46,358 bases of DNA from Marine Group II euryarchaeote MED-G37 (GTDB taxonomy: Archaea > Thermoplasmatota > Poseidoniia > Poseidoniales > Thalassarchaeaceae). This document shows, in pieces, positions 6,220 through 14,612 of the stretch (positions are counted from its first letter, which is position 1; every line of letters begins with the position of its first letter). The notes beneath the pieces were generated by a model. It made no database searches. It had not been told where the DNA came from and worked only from the letters and a program-made list of their open reading frames with translations. Made by a program: the position numbers and the translations under genes. The DNA is taken from contig NTJQ01000011.1 in the NCBI GenBank assembly GCA_002457555.1, forward strand, positions 1-46,358, in the 5' to 3' direction.

Positions 6220-8871
6220 ATGCGCTATGCAAGTAGAGGGCTTTCTTTAGCGGTGGTCTTACTTTTCTCCGTAAGTATCCTATCTGTATTTGTTGCAGCG
6301 CAAGATGGCCAAAATAATCATCCAACAGAAGAACAACCCTACATGTACTTCTGGGGTTCAGATGATTTATCTGAATGTTGGAGTAATTTCGATAATGCTT
6401 CAACAGGTTCCTCAAATTCAGGATATGGTGAAATTGCATTTCCGGCAGGGAATGATGTATCTGTAGAGTATACTTGTAACATGCAGTCAGCTTTTACAGA
6501 TGGTTTCCTACTAGCAATTAATGAAACTATTTCGATGAGATTGAAATTTAATATTGAGTCTGGAAATTGTGGAGGCGATTGCACCGACCTAACTCTAACT
6601 CTCTCTAGAGGGCAAGAGGAAATTGATCAATTTGTTCAATCGGCGAATTCTGTTAATAATGGCAACGACTTCACTACTCAGTGGGATATTCTAGTAGATG
6701 ATTCAGTTAGAACGTGGGACAAAGACACCATGCTAACTTTGACTGTAGAATACTCAGTACCGGCTCAGGGCGGCCCGCAATGTACAGACCCCCCAGGTCC
6801 CGTTGGCCCTATTGCTGACTGTTCCGGTAATTTCCGGATGTACTATTCCGATGACGGAGGCAATCCGGGTGAGGTCTATGCAGAATTCCCAATTTACGTA
6901 TCTTTTACGGATTCAAGTAATAACATTGGCAAGACCTCGGTTGGACCTATTGCATTCTTCATACCGTTCCTAGCAATCACTGCTCTTCTCGGTGTAGTTG
7001 CTGTGAGAGAAGGTTGGAAGTCAGAATCGGAAGAGCCGTTTTATTCAAATGCGTTTGATGTAGAACGTTACAAATCGATGCCTTCAACTGCAATATCATC
7101 CACAAAAACAGCATTTTCTGAATGGAGAGAAGGCGGTCCTCTTACGGAAAACAAAACCCGGAGAGTGATTACTCTCTGTATTCTTTACTTCGCTCAGGGA
7201 TTGCCATGGGGATTCGCTAGCGTTGCCTTTGCAGCTTATCTTGTGGAGAACGGCACAGAAGTGAAGGATATTGCAATTCTATTCGCGACTGTAGCATTAC
7301 CTTGGACATTCAAGTGGATATGGGGTCCTGTTGTTGACGCTGTATTTATCGAGAGATTTGGCCCACGTCGACAATGGGTGTTGTTCGCTCAAACTGGAAT
7401 GGCTGTGAGTCTAGGTGGTTTGTTGGTTATTGACTCGACAATTGGTGATTTGAATAATGAAATTCAATTGGTGACGAGAGTATTGTTCATTCACAACATC
7501 TTCGCTTCCCTTCAGGATGTGGCTACTGATGCTCTAGCGGTTGAAATTCTTCAACCAGATGAAGTTGCTAAGGTCAATGGTTTCATGTTCGCTGCAAAGA
7601 GACTTGGAATTATTATTGGTGGTGCTGCACTAGGGGTCCTTGTCACTAAGATTGGCATTATTGGAGTAATAGTAGCATCGATGGTACTTCTACTGATGGT
7701 CGCATGGTTCCCACTAACCATGATTGAAAAGCCGGGAGTGCAATTATTCCCATGGTCAAAGAAGGCTGGTGTTATTGAAGCTGAAATCGTTAGTTCAGAA
7801 GCAGAAGAATTCGAGGATGTTGAGGATGAAGAGACTCCATGGTTAGATGAAGAAGACTTCCGAGTAGCGAGAACAGTAGGTTATGCGGTGTCCGAAAGTA
7901 GAATCTCAATACCTGCGTTGTTTGCAATTCTCGGTCTCACACTTTGGTTTGTTGGCTTTGCAATTGATGTATTCACTATTGATTGGAGCCTCGGAGCGGA
8001 TCTTCGAGAATTTACAAATCCTGCTTCATACTTGTTCATCTCTCTCGGAATAATCACATTAGTAATTTCAAAATTAATGAATCAAATAGAAGATGCGAAA
8101 GAATTACCTAAGGTTCCAAATCCATTCTTGGTATTACCAACAGGCACTAGAACTACTGTTGCAAGAACTTCGTTTTATCTTGTCAAAGCCTTTTCAGTAC
8201 GGTCCGCTTTCTTACTGATTTTCCTCTGTTTGTTATCAGAATTGTATTACTTCGTGGGACCGATTGTCATTGATATTTTCATCAACGAAGCCGGTTGGTC
8301 ACAGGCAAAGTACAATGCTATAGTTGGTGGAGTTGTAGTATTTGGAGCAATGTTTGGTCAAATCTTCGGTGGACTTCTTGGGGACAAGTTCGGAACAAGA
8401 AGAGTTGCTATGGTTGGATTCCTTTTACTTTCGTTGGCTAATGCAGCACTTGCAATGCTAGAACCCTTTTGGACGAATACTACTGTAATGACAATATTCC
8501 TGATTTTTCAGGCATTCGTGGCAGGCATTGCTTGGATTTGTATCATTTCACTTGCAATGAGGCTAACTTGGAGCAAGGTTGGTGGAACCCAATTTACTGC
8601 TTACATGTCTCTGTTTAATTTGTCCGGAGTAACCGCTTACTTGCTAACGGAGAGAATGATTGAGATATTCGATTATTCATCTGCAATTTATGTTGGTGCC
8701 ACATTAACAATGATTTCAGCAATAATGTTGATTTTCATTGATGAAGATGAAACAGACCGAGTCCTAGAAGGCCGTTTGGGCGATGACGATGAAGACGAAG
8801 ATGAATGGTGGACTGAAGAGGGAGAATCAATGGAGGGCGCAGAGCTTGGCGAGCATGCAACAGTGGCTTGA
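6220..8871 (+). CDS. MFS transporter (AmpG/PAT-like) with secreted N-terminal domain
   Basis: 883 residues. A signal peptide (about 1-28) leads into a roughly 215-residue extracytoplasmic domain rich in Ser, Asn, Asp and Cys, likely beta-structured. One membrane span (about 247-265) and a cytoplasmic linker follow, then from about residue 310 a 12-helix major facilitator domain. The stretch LYFAQGLPWGFASVAFAAYL resembles the first helix of the AmpG/acetyl-CoA transporter (PAT) family. Acidic loops interrupt the MFS domain near 525-550, and the tail is strongly acidic. PAT proteins import muropeptides or acetyl-CoA; the substrate here is unknown. MFS proteins rarely carry an outside domain of this size at the N-terminus. 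The glutaredoxin gene overlaps its 3' end by 17 bases. Confidence 0.8.
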   Translation: MRYASRGLSLAVVLLFSVSILSVFVAAQDGQNNHPTEEQPYMYFWGSDDLSECWSNFDNASTGSSNSGYGEIAFPAGNDVSVEYTCNMQSAFTDGFLLAINETISMRLKFNIESGNCGGDCTDLTLTLSRGQEEIDQFVQSANSVNNGNDFTTQWDILVDDSVRTWDKDTMLTLTVEYSVPAQGGPQCTDPPGPVGPIADCSGNFRMYYSDDGGNPGEVYAEFPIYVSFTDSSNNIGKTSVGPIAFFIPFLAITALLGVVAVREGWKSESEEPFYSNAFDVERYKSMPSTAISSTKTAFSEWREGGPLTENKTRRVITLCILYFAQGLPWGFASVAFAAYLVENGTEVKDIAILFATVALPWTFKWIWGPVVDAVFIERFGPRRQWVLFAQTGMAVSLGGLLVIDSTIGDLNNEIQLVTRVLFIHNIFASLQDVATDALAVEILQPDEVAKVNGFMFAAKRLGIIIGGAALGVLVTKIGIIGVIVASMVLLLMVAWFPLTMIEKPGVQLFPWSKKAGVIEAEIVSSEAEEFEDVEDEETPWLDEEDFRVARTVGYAVSESRISIPALFAILGLTLWFVGFAIDVFTIDWSLGADLREFTNPASYLFISLGIITLVISKLMNQIEDAKELPKVPNPFLVLPTGTRTTVARTSFYLVKAFSVRSAFLLIFLCLLSELYYFVGPIVIDIFINEAGWSQAKYNAIVGGVVVFGAMFGQIFGGLLGDKFGTRRVAMVGFLLLSLANAALAMLEPFWTNTTVMTIFLIFQAFVAGIAWICIISLAMRLTWSKVGGTQFTAYMSLFNLSGVTAYLLTERMIEIFDYSSAIYVGATLTMISAIMLIFIDEDETDRVLEGRLGDDDEDEDEWWTEEGESMEGAELGEHATVA

Positions 8872-9115
8872 TTCTTGTGAGACAGATTTCCTTATGTTTT
8901 CACAAACGGTGTGCTATTATTGCACTCGAGCGAAAAATGTCCTGGATGCAAAAGGGCTAACTTACACCGAGGTAAACTTCGACCATGAAGAGGACCTTCG
9001 ATGGGAAGTGGTCGATGCAACAGGTCACCGAACGGTTCCAGTTTGCTTCGACGTTAGGGGTGAACAACCTATCTTCATTGGCGGCTCAGATCATTTGATG
9101 GATTACCTTGCCTGA
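8855..9115 (+). CDS. Glutaredoxin-like protein
   Basis: 86-residue thioredoxin-fold protein of glutaredoxin size. The active site is CYYC (C20-C23) rather than the usual CPYC, the cis-proline motif TVP is present around residues 65-67, and a GGSDHL segment near the end matches the glutathione-binding GGxDDL of the family. It could reduce disulfides or carry electrons to a reductase. The start is ATG 8855, inside the 3' end of the transporter gene; starts further upstream in this frame add only unrelated low-complexity residues. Archaea of this type generally lack glutathione, so the reductant may be thioredoxin reductase or another thiol. Confidence 0.85.
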   Translation: MQQWLDSCETDFLMFSQTVCYYCTRAKNVLDAKGLTYTEVNFDHEEDLRWEVVDATGHRTVPVCFDVRGEQPIFIGGSDHLMDYLA

Positions 9116-9120
9116 TTTGA

Positions 9121-9714
9121 TTAAACCGAATCAGCCATTCTTTGGATTGAATTTTTCAGTTCATTTAATTGGTTCAAATTGACCATATGGCCTTTCTCAT
9201 GTTCAAAACGAGTAACCGGCCATCCTACTGATTCGAAGATTTCGGCGTGTTCTATCGCTACCTCTAGAGATACAAGATGATCCCTTACTCCATGCATCCA
9301 AACAACTTCTCGTGGCTTTAGGAAGGGAAGTGATTCGATTAATCGATCTGGCCTAACAGTCTTTGTTCCAATTAAAACAAGACCAACGATTCTTTCCTGT
9401 AAATCAGTTTCCAAAAGTGCAGAGGCAATCGCCCCACCTTGTGAAAACCCTCCGATAATTACGGGTCCATCTGGAATCTCTTCAATCACTCTCTGCATCG
9501 ACTCTTCGACCTGCATTTGAGATTCAGAGTCCAATGGTAGAGTTGGGTCTTCAGCGCGTAACCACCAAGCAAATCCACCTCTTGTTGGATGTTCGATTTC
9601 TGCTTGTGGGCAGAGTATATTCCAACCATAAGGTGCTAACCTCCTGGCAAGTGGTTGCATTTTCTCTGTAGTCCCTGTCATGCCGTGTAGCATAACGAGA
9701 GTTCCGGAGGTCAT
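9121..9714 (-). CDS. Alpha/beta-hydrolase, phospholipase/carboxylesterase family
   Basis: 197 residues, the size of YpfH/esterase-type carboxylesterases (Abhydrolase_2). The full triad is visible: nucleophile S91 in GFSQG (89-93), D145 in GVRDHL, and H176 in KGHMVN. The oxyanion-hole segment is LHGMTG (9-14). These cytosolic enzymes hydrolyse short acyl esters or lysophospholipids; the physiological substrate is not predictable. It is convergent with the glutaredoxin gene (five bases between stops) and starts nine bases after the upstream lipoprotein stop, so it is probably co-transcribed with that lipoprotein. Confidence 0.85.
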   Translation of the reverse strand: MTSGTLVMLHGMTGTTEKMQPLARRLAPYGWNILCPQAEIEHPTRGGFAWWLRAEDPTLPLDSESQMQVEESMQRVIEEIPDGPVIIGGFSQGGAIASALLETDLQERIVGLVLIGTKTVRPDRLIESLPFLKPREVVWMHGVRDHLVSLEVAIEHAEIFESVGWPVTRFEHEKGHMVNLNQLNELKNSIQRMADSV

Positions 9715-9723
9715 TTCGACACC

Positions 9724-10698
9724 TCAGAGTGTCCAAGAATAGGTAATTGCACCGGCTATAATTAATCGAAGATCTGAATCGCCGGTAAAGGTCAGAGTAA
9801 GTGTATATTCCTCACTCGGGTAGGGAATGGTTCCGAGAGTTCCGTATTCTTCTGTTCCTGGCCCCCAAGTACGTTGTAGAGCCGATACCGAGGTGTGGTC
9901 TCGAAGAGTTAGGCTAATGCTTGAACCGCCACTTCCACAGGCTGCGTCTAGGTAGTACACCATCTCATCCCATTCTCCATCACTAGGGTGGTCACTGACG
10001 AGGAATGTATCTCGTATCTCAAAATCAGTACCCGCATTTTCCCAAGCATCTGAATAGAGATCACCACCACGAATGAAGAAGACCTCTCCATTGTGTCCTT
10101 GGCCATCTTCTGTGTGCCCATTTGTTGCGAGCATCATTCGTAACTGCTCAATCCCTTCAGCATCAGTCCAGATGAAAGATGAGAAGAAGCCAACATCTGT
10201 GTTGAAGGTGTAGTCAAGTCTAGCACCATCTGCTGCTTGTGCAGACATTGTTGCATGGTTGCTACCTACATTTAGGGCTGTAGTCGTCCAATCGTTGGTA
10301 AATAGAGAAAATGTCCAAGAGTCCCCTTCTGAAATTGGGAAGGTCAGAACAGGTTGAGCGATACCATTCTCAAATGCACTGAGATTGTCGTGAGTTATTC
10401 TTCCAAGGAATGGGTTGTGGTTGAGAACAGCGTGCCTTCTTGCCTCTCCTATAGATGAGATTGCCAGCATGTAAGCAGTTCCTTCTTCTTCGCTATCCGA
10501 GGCAACTACCAGGCGGGCAGTATCATCGGTGTATTCTGGGGTTGAGAATGTGTATAGCCACCAATCTCCGATGTGCCAAGTTGGTACATCAATTGTGTGA
10601 TCTGAACTTCCACCTCCACCTGACCCAGTAAGACCAGCACAGCCAGTTACACCCGCCATAAGCAATAGCATGGTCAGGCCAATGGCGCCGCTCCGCAT
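9724..10698 (-). CDS. Secreted lipoprotein sharing a domain with the PKD surface protein
   Basis: 324 residues from ATG 10698. A short hydrophobic signal ends in the lipobox VTGC (C20), then a Gly/Ser linker, then an all-beta-looking domain rich in Trp, Thr, Ser and Asp. The segment [13 protein letters not shown] (37-49) and a later FPISEGDSW match DVPDWRIGDRWYY and FPISVGEYW in the 1177-residue surface protein at 19666-23199, so both carry the same uncharacterised domain. A TTG at 10770 in frame would extend it into hppA and bury the signal peptide, so I reject it. Function is unknown; probably cell-surface substrate binding or envelope structure. The 5' region holds three tandem palindromes. 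Confidence 0.75.
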   Translation of the reverse strand: MRSGAIGLTMLLLMAGVTGCAGLTGSGGGGSSDHTIDVPTWHIGDWWLYTFSTPEYTDDTARLVVASDSEEEGTAYMLAISSIGEARRHAVLNHNPFLGRITHDNLSAFENGIAQPVLTFPISEGDSWTFSLFTNDWTTTALNVGSNHATMSAQAADGARLDYTFNTDVGFFSSFIWTDAEGIEQLRMMLATNGHTEDGQGHNGEVFFIRGGDLYSDAWENAGTDFEIRDTFLVSDHPSDGEWDEMVYYLDAACGSGGSSISLTLRDHTSVSALQRTWGPGTEEYGTLGTIPYPSEEYTLTLTFTGDSDLRLIIAGAITYSWTL

Positions 10699-10713
10699 GG
10701 TCGACCGTAAAGC

Positions 10714-10757
10714 CAGACTCTCAAGAGTCTGACGCTTCAGCGTCCAAACCTGTTTGG
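10714..10757. repeat. Three abutting palindromes between hppA and the lipoprotein gene
   Basis: Three perfect inverted repeats, each with a two-base centre, touch end to end and share single boundary bases: CAGACTCT-ca-AGAGTCTG (10714-10731), GACGCT-tc-AGCGTC (10731-10744) and CCAAAC-ct-GTTTGG (10744-10757). They begin just downstream of the hppA stop on the minus strand and end 15 bases before the lipoprotein ATG. In RNA they would form three consecutive small hairpins. They could act as a terminator or processing site for hppA mRNA, a leader structure for the lipoprotein gene, or tandem protein-binding sites. The sequences of the three arms differ, so they are not copies of one repeat. Confidence 0.75.
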
Positions 10758-10762
10758 GCAGA

Positions 10763-12841
10763 TTATGCAATTAGACTGGCGATAACAACCGATACGATTG
10801 ACATCAGCTTGATCAGGATGTTTAGTGAAGGTCCGCTGGTGTCCTTGAATGGGTCACCAATTGTGTCACCGACTACCGCAGCAGAGTGAGCATCGTCACC
10901 CTTTTCTGCGCCTGGAATCTCTCCTTGCTCGATAGCTTTCTTTGCATTGTCCCATGCTCCTCCGGCGTTTGCCATGAATAGAGCCATCAGTACACCAGTT
11001 ACAGTTGCACCAGCCAAAGTTCCTCCGAGAGCCTCAGGTCCTAGTGCCATTCCAATTACAACAGGGCTTGCTATTGCAACTATTCCTGGCATAATCATCT
11101 CGCGCAGAGCCGCCCGTGTGGAAATATCGACACAAGTTGCGCTGTCTGGTTCGACCCCTTCACGACCTTCCAATAATCCGTCAATTTCTCTGAATTGTCT
11201 GCGGATTTCTGTAATCATTTCTTCAGCCGCACGCCCTACAGACTTCATTGTCATAGCAGCGACTACGAATGGAAGTGCGCCACCGATCAGTAGGCCGATT
11301 ACAACATCTGGATTAGTTAAGGAAAGGTCTAGCGTTTCACCCACTCCCAAGGCTTCTTCTGCCCTAGTCTTGTATGCGGCGAATAATGCCAAAGCAGTTA
11401 GTGCAGCACTACCTATTGCGAATCCTTTTCCGATTGCAGCAGTTGAGTTTCCAATTGAGTCTAGGCCATCTGTGATTTCTCTCACTTCTTTTCCTAGTCC
11501 CGACATCTCTGCAATTCCACCAGCATTATCCGCTACTGGTCCGTAAGCATCGACTGTCATGGTAACACCAACTGTTCCTAGCATTCCCATAGCGGCCATT
11601 GCTATTCCGTAAAGGCCGGCATCTCCGCCGCCCATTACATCGTTAGCAAAGTAAATTCCACCGGCCATTAGAAGAACGGGAAGGAATACAGATTGCATAC
11701 CTACAGCAAGACCTGCAATCGCATTCGTTGCACTGCCAGTCTTGGAAGCCTCTCCGATGTATGGAATAGCTTGTACCTTGATTCCGAATACAGGTTCAAT
11801 TCCTGTGTAGTATTCGGTAACCAGTCCGATTAGAATACCTACTAGTGATCCAATTGCCACTGCTTGAATTACGGTTGTGTCTAGTTCTAGATAATCAAGA
11901 GCGAAGTATCCTCCACCGATGAATAGAGCAGCCCCAATGAATGTAGTGTTACGGAGTGCAGCACCAGGATGCATGTTTTTCATTCCAGCAATTGAGAAAA
12001 CCCCAATAATGGAAGAAATATATCCTACAATAGCCAGAGCAATTGGAATCATGAGGTAATCTGGGCCCAGATCTTCGCTGGCCTGAGCGATGACCATAGC
12101 AGCAATGATTGAACCTACGAACGACTCGAAAATATCAGCACCCATTCCAGCAACGTCACCAACATTGTCTCCAACATTGTCAGCGATTACACCAGGGTTG
12201 CGTGGGTCATCCTCAGGAATACCAGCTTCTACCTTACCGACAAGGTCAGCTCCTACATCCGCAGCCTTGGTGTAAATTCCTCCACCAACACGAGCGAATA
12301 GTGCGATAGAAGAAGCACCCATTCCGAATCCAGCGACGTTCTCAACAGAAAGGAATCCGTCTCCGCCAACTGGGTCTGTCATGAAATACATCAGGGAGAT
12401 TCCGAATAGTCCGAGTCCGCCTACTGCGAGTCCCATTACTGCTCCACCATTGTACGATGTGGTGAGAGCCGCAGCTTGGCCTCCGTTTGCCGCAGCTTGC
12501 GCTGTGCGACCATTAGCACTAGTAGCGGATTGCATTCCACTAAATCCAGCTGCTACACTACAAAGAGCACCGATGATGAAAGCGACCATGGTTTCCAAAC
12601 CAAGGCCATTATCCTCACCGCCGACGAATAATAGCGCACCGACAATAACGATGAAAATCGCCAGCATTCGATATTCCGCCATCAGAAAAGCCATTGCGCC
12701 ATCCTGAATTCTTCCTGTGATAGTTGCTACAGTTTTGTTTTCAATTTCGATTGAATCTACCTTTCGATATAACAAGAAAGCAATGAGCAGACCTAGTATT
12801 CCTGCTCCCATTCCCATCATTCCAATTTGTTCTCCGTCCAT
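10763..12841 (-). CDS. hppA: Membrane-bound ion-pumping pyrophosphatase, K+-stimulated type
   Basis: Multispanning integral membrane enzyme (692 residues, about 16 helices) that couples PPi hydrolysis to pumping H+ or Na+ across the cytoplasmic membrane. The substrate motif [11 protein letters not shown], followed by [20 protein letters not shown], is intact. The [10 protein letters not shown] segment carries alanine where K+-independent enzymes have lysine, which marks the K+-dependent class; whether it pumps H+ or Na+ cannot be read safely by eye. It recovers energy from PPi released by biosynthesis such as tRNA charging (CysS and IleS are in the window). ATG 12841 has GGTGAT just upstream. 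It has its own promoter and is followed by three palindromes. Confidence 0.95.
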   Translation of the reverse strand: MDGEQIGMMGMGAGILGLLIAFLLYRKVDSIEIENKTVATITGRIQDGAMAFLMAEYRMLAIFIVIVGALLFVGGEDNGLGLETMVAFIIGALCSVAAGFSGMQSATSANGRTAQAAANGGQAAALTTSYNGGAVMGLAVGGLGLFGISLMYFMTDPVGGDGFLSVENVAGFGMGASSIALFARVGGGIYTKAADVGADLVGKVEAGIPEDDPRNPGVIADNVGDNVGDVAGMGADIFESFVGSIIAAMVIAQASEDLGPDYLMIPIALAIVGYISSIIGVFSIAGMKNMHPGAALRNTTFIGAALFIGGGYFALDYLELDTTVIQAVAIGSLVGILIGLVTEYYTGIEPVFGIKVQAIPYIGEASKTGSATNAIAGLAVGMQSVFLPVLLMAGGIYFANDVMGGGDAGLYGIAMAAMGMLGTVGVTMTVDAYGPVADNAGGIAEMSGLGKEVREITDGLDSIGNSTAAIGKGFAIGSAALTALALFAAYKTRAEEALGVGETLDLSLTNPDVVIGLLIGGALPFVVAAMTMKSVGRAAEEMITEIRRQFREIDGLLEGREGVEPDSATCVDISTRAALREMIMPGIVAIASPVVIGMALGPEALGGTLAGATVTGVLMALFMANAGGAWDNAKKAIEQGEIPGAEKGDDAHSAAVVGDTIGDPFKDTSGPSLNILIKLMSIVSVVIASLIA

Positions 12842-12844
12842 AAT

Positions 12845-12888
12845 ATCACCAATTAGGTTGAGACGCCGACCTAGGGTCCCTATTTAAT
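12845..12888 (-). promoter_or_regulatory. hppA promoter with small palindrome
   Basis: On the minus strand a TATA-like TTAAATA (12881-12887) lies about 43 bases before the hppA ATG, giving a short leader. The leader contains GGTGAT (12845-12850), complementary to the 3' end of archaeal 16S rRNA. A perfect palindrome TAGGGTCCCTA (12872-12882) touches the TATA box on its downstream side and could be an operator; this is inference. Confidence 0.45.
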
Positions 12889-12898
12889 CCGAATCCAC

Positions 12899-12926
12899 AA
12901 TAATCGCCCCTATGGGGCGGAGATTA
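12899..12926 (-). terminator. Hairpin over the 3' end of the glutamine amidotransferase gene
   Basis: CGCCCC and GGGGCG form a six-base stem around a three-base loop (12905-12919). Flanking ATAAT/ATTAT arms extend it with a small asymmetric bulge. The structure overlaps the stop codon of the upstream minus-strand gene and precedes the hppA promoter, so it may end or protect the upstream transcript. Archaeal termination usually relies on U-tracts, which are not obvious here, so the terminator label is tentative. Confidence 0.45.
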
Positions 12927-13814
12927 TGCTTGATAGCGTTCTACGACAGTGGCGAATGAAGACAATATGCTAGCCCCATCATGCTCGCCCTTGAAAGATG
13001 CCAATTCTTCATTGGTTATGTGGCCCCATTCGTGAGCCCGCTCAATTCTCGCTCTTGCAGCCTCTGGATGGAATTGTATCCCCCAAGCCGGTAAAGGCTC
13101 GCCATTTTTGGAAAGAACTCGCACTGCAGCAACTCCGTTATGATTGGTTGAGCATAGAAGAGAACAAGACTCTGGCACGGTCATAACATGATCTTGGTGG
13201 GTGAATAATCCAGCTACAATTGAATCATCCGAAACGTGCGAGGTAAGCAATTCATCATCTCCTCCATCGTCTGTCAAATTCAAGTCCCAAATTCCGCTTG
13301 ATAGCGATTCAGCACGTTCGATAGTGGCGCCTAGAGCGTGGCAGAGTAATTGGTGACCAAAACAAATTCCTAATGTTGGCTTTCCAGCATTTGCAGAGGC
13401 TCGAATTAAGGACGCTGCAGGAGCCATCCAATCTTCCCACATGCTAACATTACGACGGGAGCCACTACAAACAACGGCATCGACAGTAATCGAGTCTAGC
13501 CAATTTAACATATCTGCATCATTTTCAATCATGGGCATTACGATTCTGCGGAAGCAAACTGTTCTGCCTTCTAATTCAACGGTGGTTGATTGCCAGAAAG
13601 GAAAATCATCATCCCAGTGAGGAACATCTTCTTCAGAAAGTGTCACTTCTCCTAATTCGGCTTTTTTTCCGGCCTCAAATGATTGCATTTGAGGTGTTAC
13701 AAGAAGTAACTCTACATCTCCAAGAGCTGCAAATGGTCTCACAACCTCTTGATTCCCCCCATGCCCGAAAGTCTCACGCTCGACCAGCAGGTCGACCATC
13801 AGAACCCTCACCAT
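12924..13814 (-). CDS. Class I glutamine amidotransferase-like protein
   Basis: 296 residues. The nucleophile elbow is LGICFGHQLL (catalytic Cys at about 151), and the downstream GIQFHPE supplies the catalytic His and Glu, so the hydrolytic triad is complete. It resembles stand-alone GMP-synthase-like amidotransferases rather than a named biosynthetic subunit; its N-terminal 85 residues are divergent. ATG 13814 is preferred over a GTG at 13823. It ends in a GC-rich hairpin and sits upstream of hppA on the same strand. No synthetase partner is adjacent, so the acceptor of the ammonia, or an alternative peptidase role, is unknown. Confidence 0.8.
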   Translation of the reverse strand: MVRVLMVDLLVERETFGHGGNQEVVRPFAALGDVELLLVTPQMQSFEAGKKAELGEVTLSEEDVPHWDDDFPFWQSTTVELEGRTVCFRRIVMPMIENDADMLNWLDSITVDAVVCSGSRRNVSMWEDWMAPAASLIRASANAGKPTLGICFGHQLLCHALGATIERAESLSSGIWDLNLTDDGGDDELLTSHVSDDSIVAGLFTHQDHVMTVPESCSLLCSTNHNGVAAVRVLSKNGEPLPAWGIQFHPEAARARIERAHEWGHITNEELASFKGEHDGASILSSFATVVERYQA

Positions 13815-13887
13815 GTCTGCCACATTGACGGTCAGCCCACCAATGGTTCAAAGCACCTCGCCCGATGGGGGCTTTAGAGGGATTCAC

Positions 13888-14169
13888 ATGGCAGAGGTGG
13901 ATAAGCAGTTAATTTTGCAATCCGTCGGTCCAGTTCAAGCAATTTTGGACGCCCATGATGGTATCGTCAATGTAGTCGACACCACAGATGGAATAATCAT
14001 GATTTCACTTGAGGGGGGTTGTACTGGATGCAGTTCAACTCCAATGACTGCCATGCAGATTTACTATTCATTGATGAAACTCGATGAAGTTAACGATGTA
14101 ATCTTTGTCAATGGGGAACTCCCCGCTTACATGCGTGCCTTTATTGATGACAAATTGGGCGTTGAATGA
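13888..14169 (+). CDS. NFU-type iron-sulfur cluster carrier
   Basis: 93-residue NifU C-terminal-domain protein. The hallmark CTGC pair (C45, C48) sits in EGGCTGCSSTPMT; two such subunits bind one 4Fe-4S cluster between them and pass it to target apoproteins. Length and motif position match stand-alone archaeal NFU proteins. I start it at ATG 13888, preceded by GAGGG at suitable spacing; the frame is open further up to an ATG at 13813 that forms a CATG with the divergent amidotransferase start, but the extra 25 residues look non-conserved. Possible clients in the window include the EtfD-like Fe-S enzyme. Confidence 0.88.
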   Translation: MAEVDKQLILQSVGPVQAILDAHDGIVNVVDTTDGIIMISLEGGCTGCSSTPMTAMQIYYSLMKLDEVNDVIFVNGELPAYMRAFIDDKLGVE

Positions 14170-14183
14170 ACTTAAGAATAGAA

Positions 14184-14582
14184 TCATTCTTCATCTCTTT
14201 CACGCTTTCTCATCCTCATTATTTCGTGAGGGTTAATCTCGCCTTGCACATCTTGGCCCTTGATGTTTAGAGATCCTGCAGCAGCAACAATTAGAGCGGT
14301 CAAAGCAAATGGTAGTGCAACGTTACGAGAACCCCACAGTTCCCCTCCCAAATGATGTAGAAGAACTAACAAAAATGCAGAGGTCACACACAAGACAAAG
14401 ATTGTTTTCTGAGCGAATGCTTCTCCCCACTCAGCTCGAGTAAAAGTACCAATACTCATCCAAAGCAACATAGCGATACCACAGAGGGTTATCGAGGCGG
14501 TTTCAAGAGTCGCAAGTAACCCCACATCTTTGCGATTGGGTCTGCATTTGTGAGTCTTGGGTTCAACAGTGCTGATGGACAT
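14184..14582 (-). CDS. Small three-helix membrane protein, unknown
   Basis: 132 residues from ATG 14582. After a basic N-terminus (about 1-20) three hydrophobic spans follow, at about 22-46, 60-83 and 88-108, and then a charged tail rich in Arg and Glu. It converges on NFU and diverges from PolX with only about 30 bases between starts. I recognise no family and no catalytic motif. Confidence 0.65.
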   Translation of the reverse strand: MSISTVEPKTHKCRPNRKDVGLLATLETASITLCGIAMLLWMSIGTFTRAEWGEAFAQKTIFVLCVTSAFLLVLLHHLGGELWGSRNVALPFALTALIVAAAGSLNIKGQDVQGEINPHEIMRMRKRERDEE

Positions 14583-14612
14583 CCTCAAGGGCCGAGAAGC
14601 CTCGTTCAGTTC

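Noticed and set aside
10947-11546. 199-codon plus-strand frame opposite hppA
   Set aside because: Ser/Pro/Ala/Ile-rich shadow of a highly conserved membrane pyrophosphatase; no promoter or family features.
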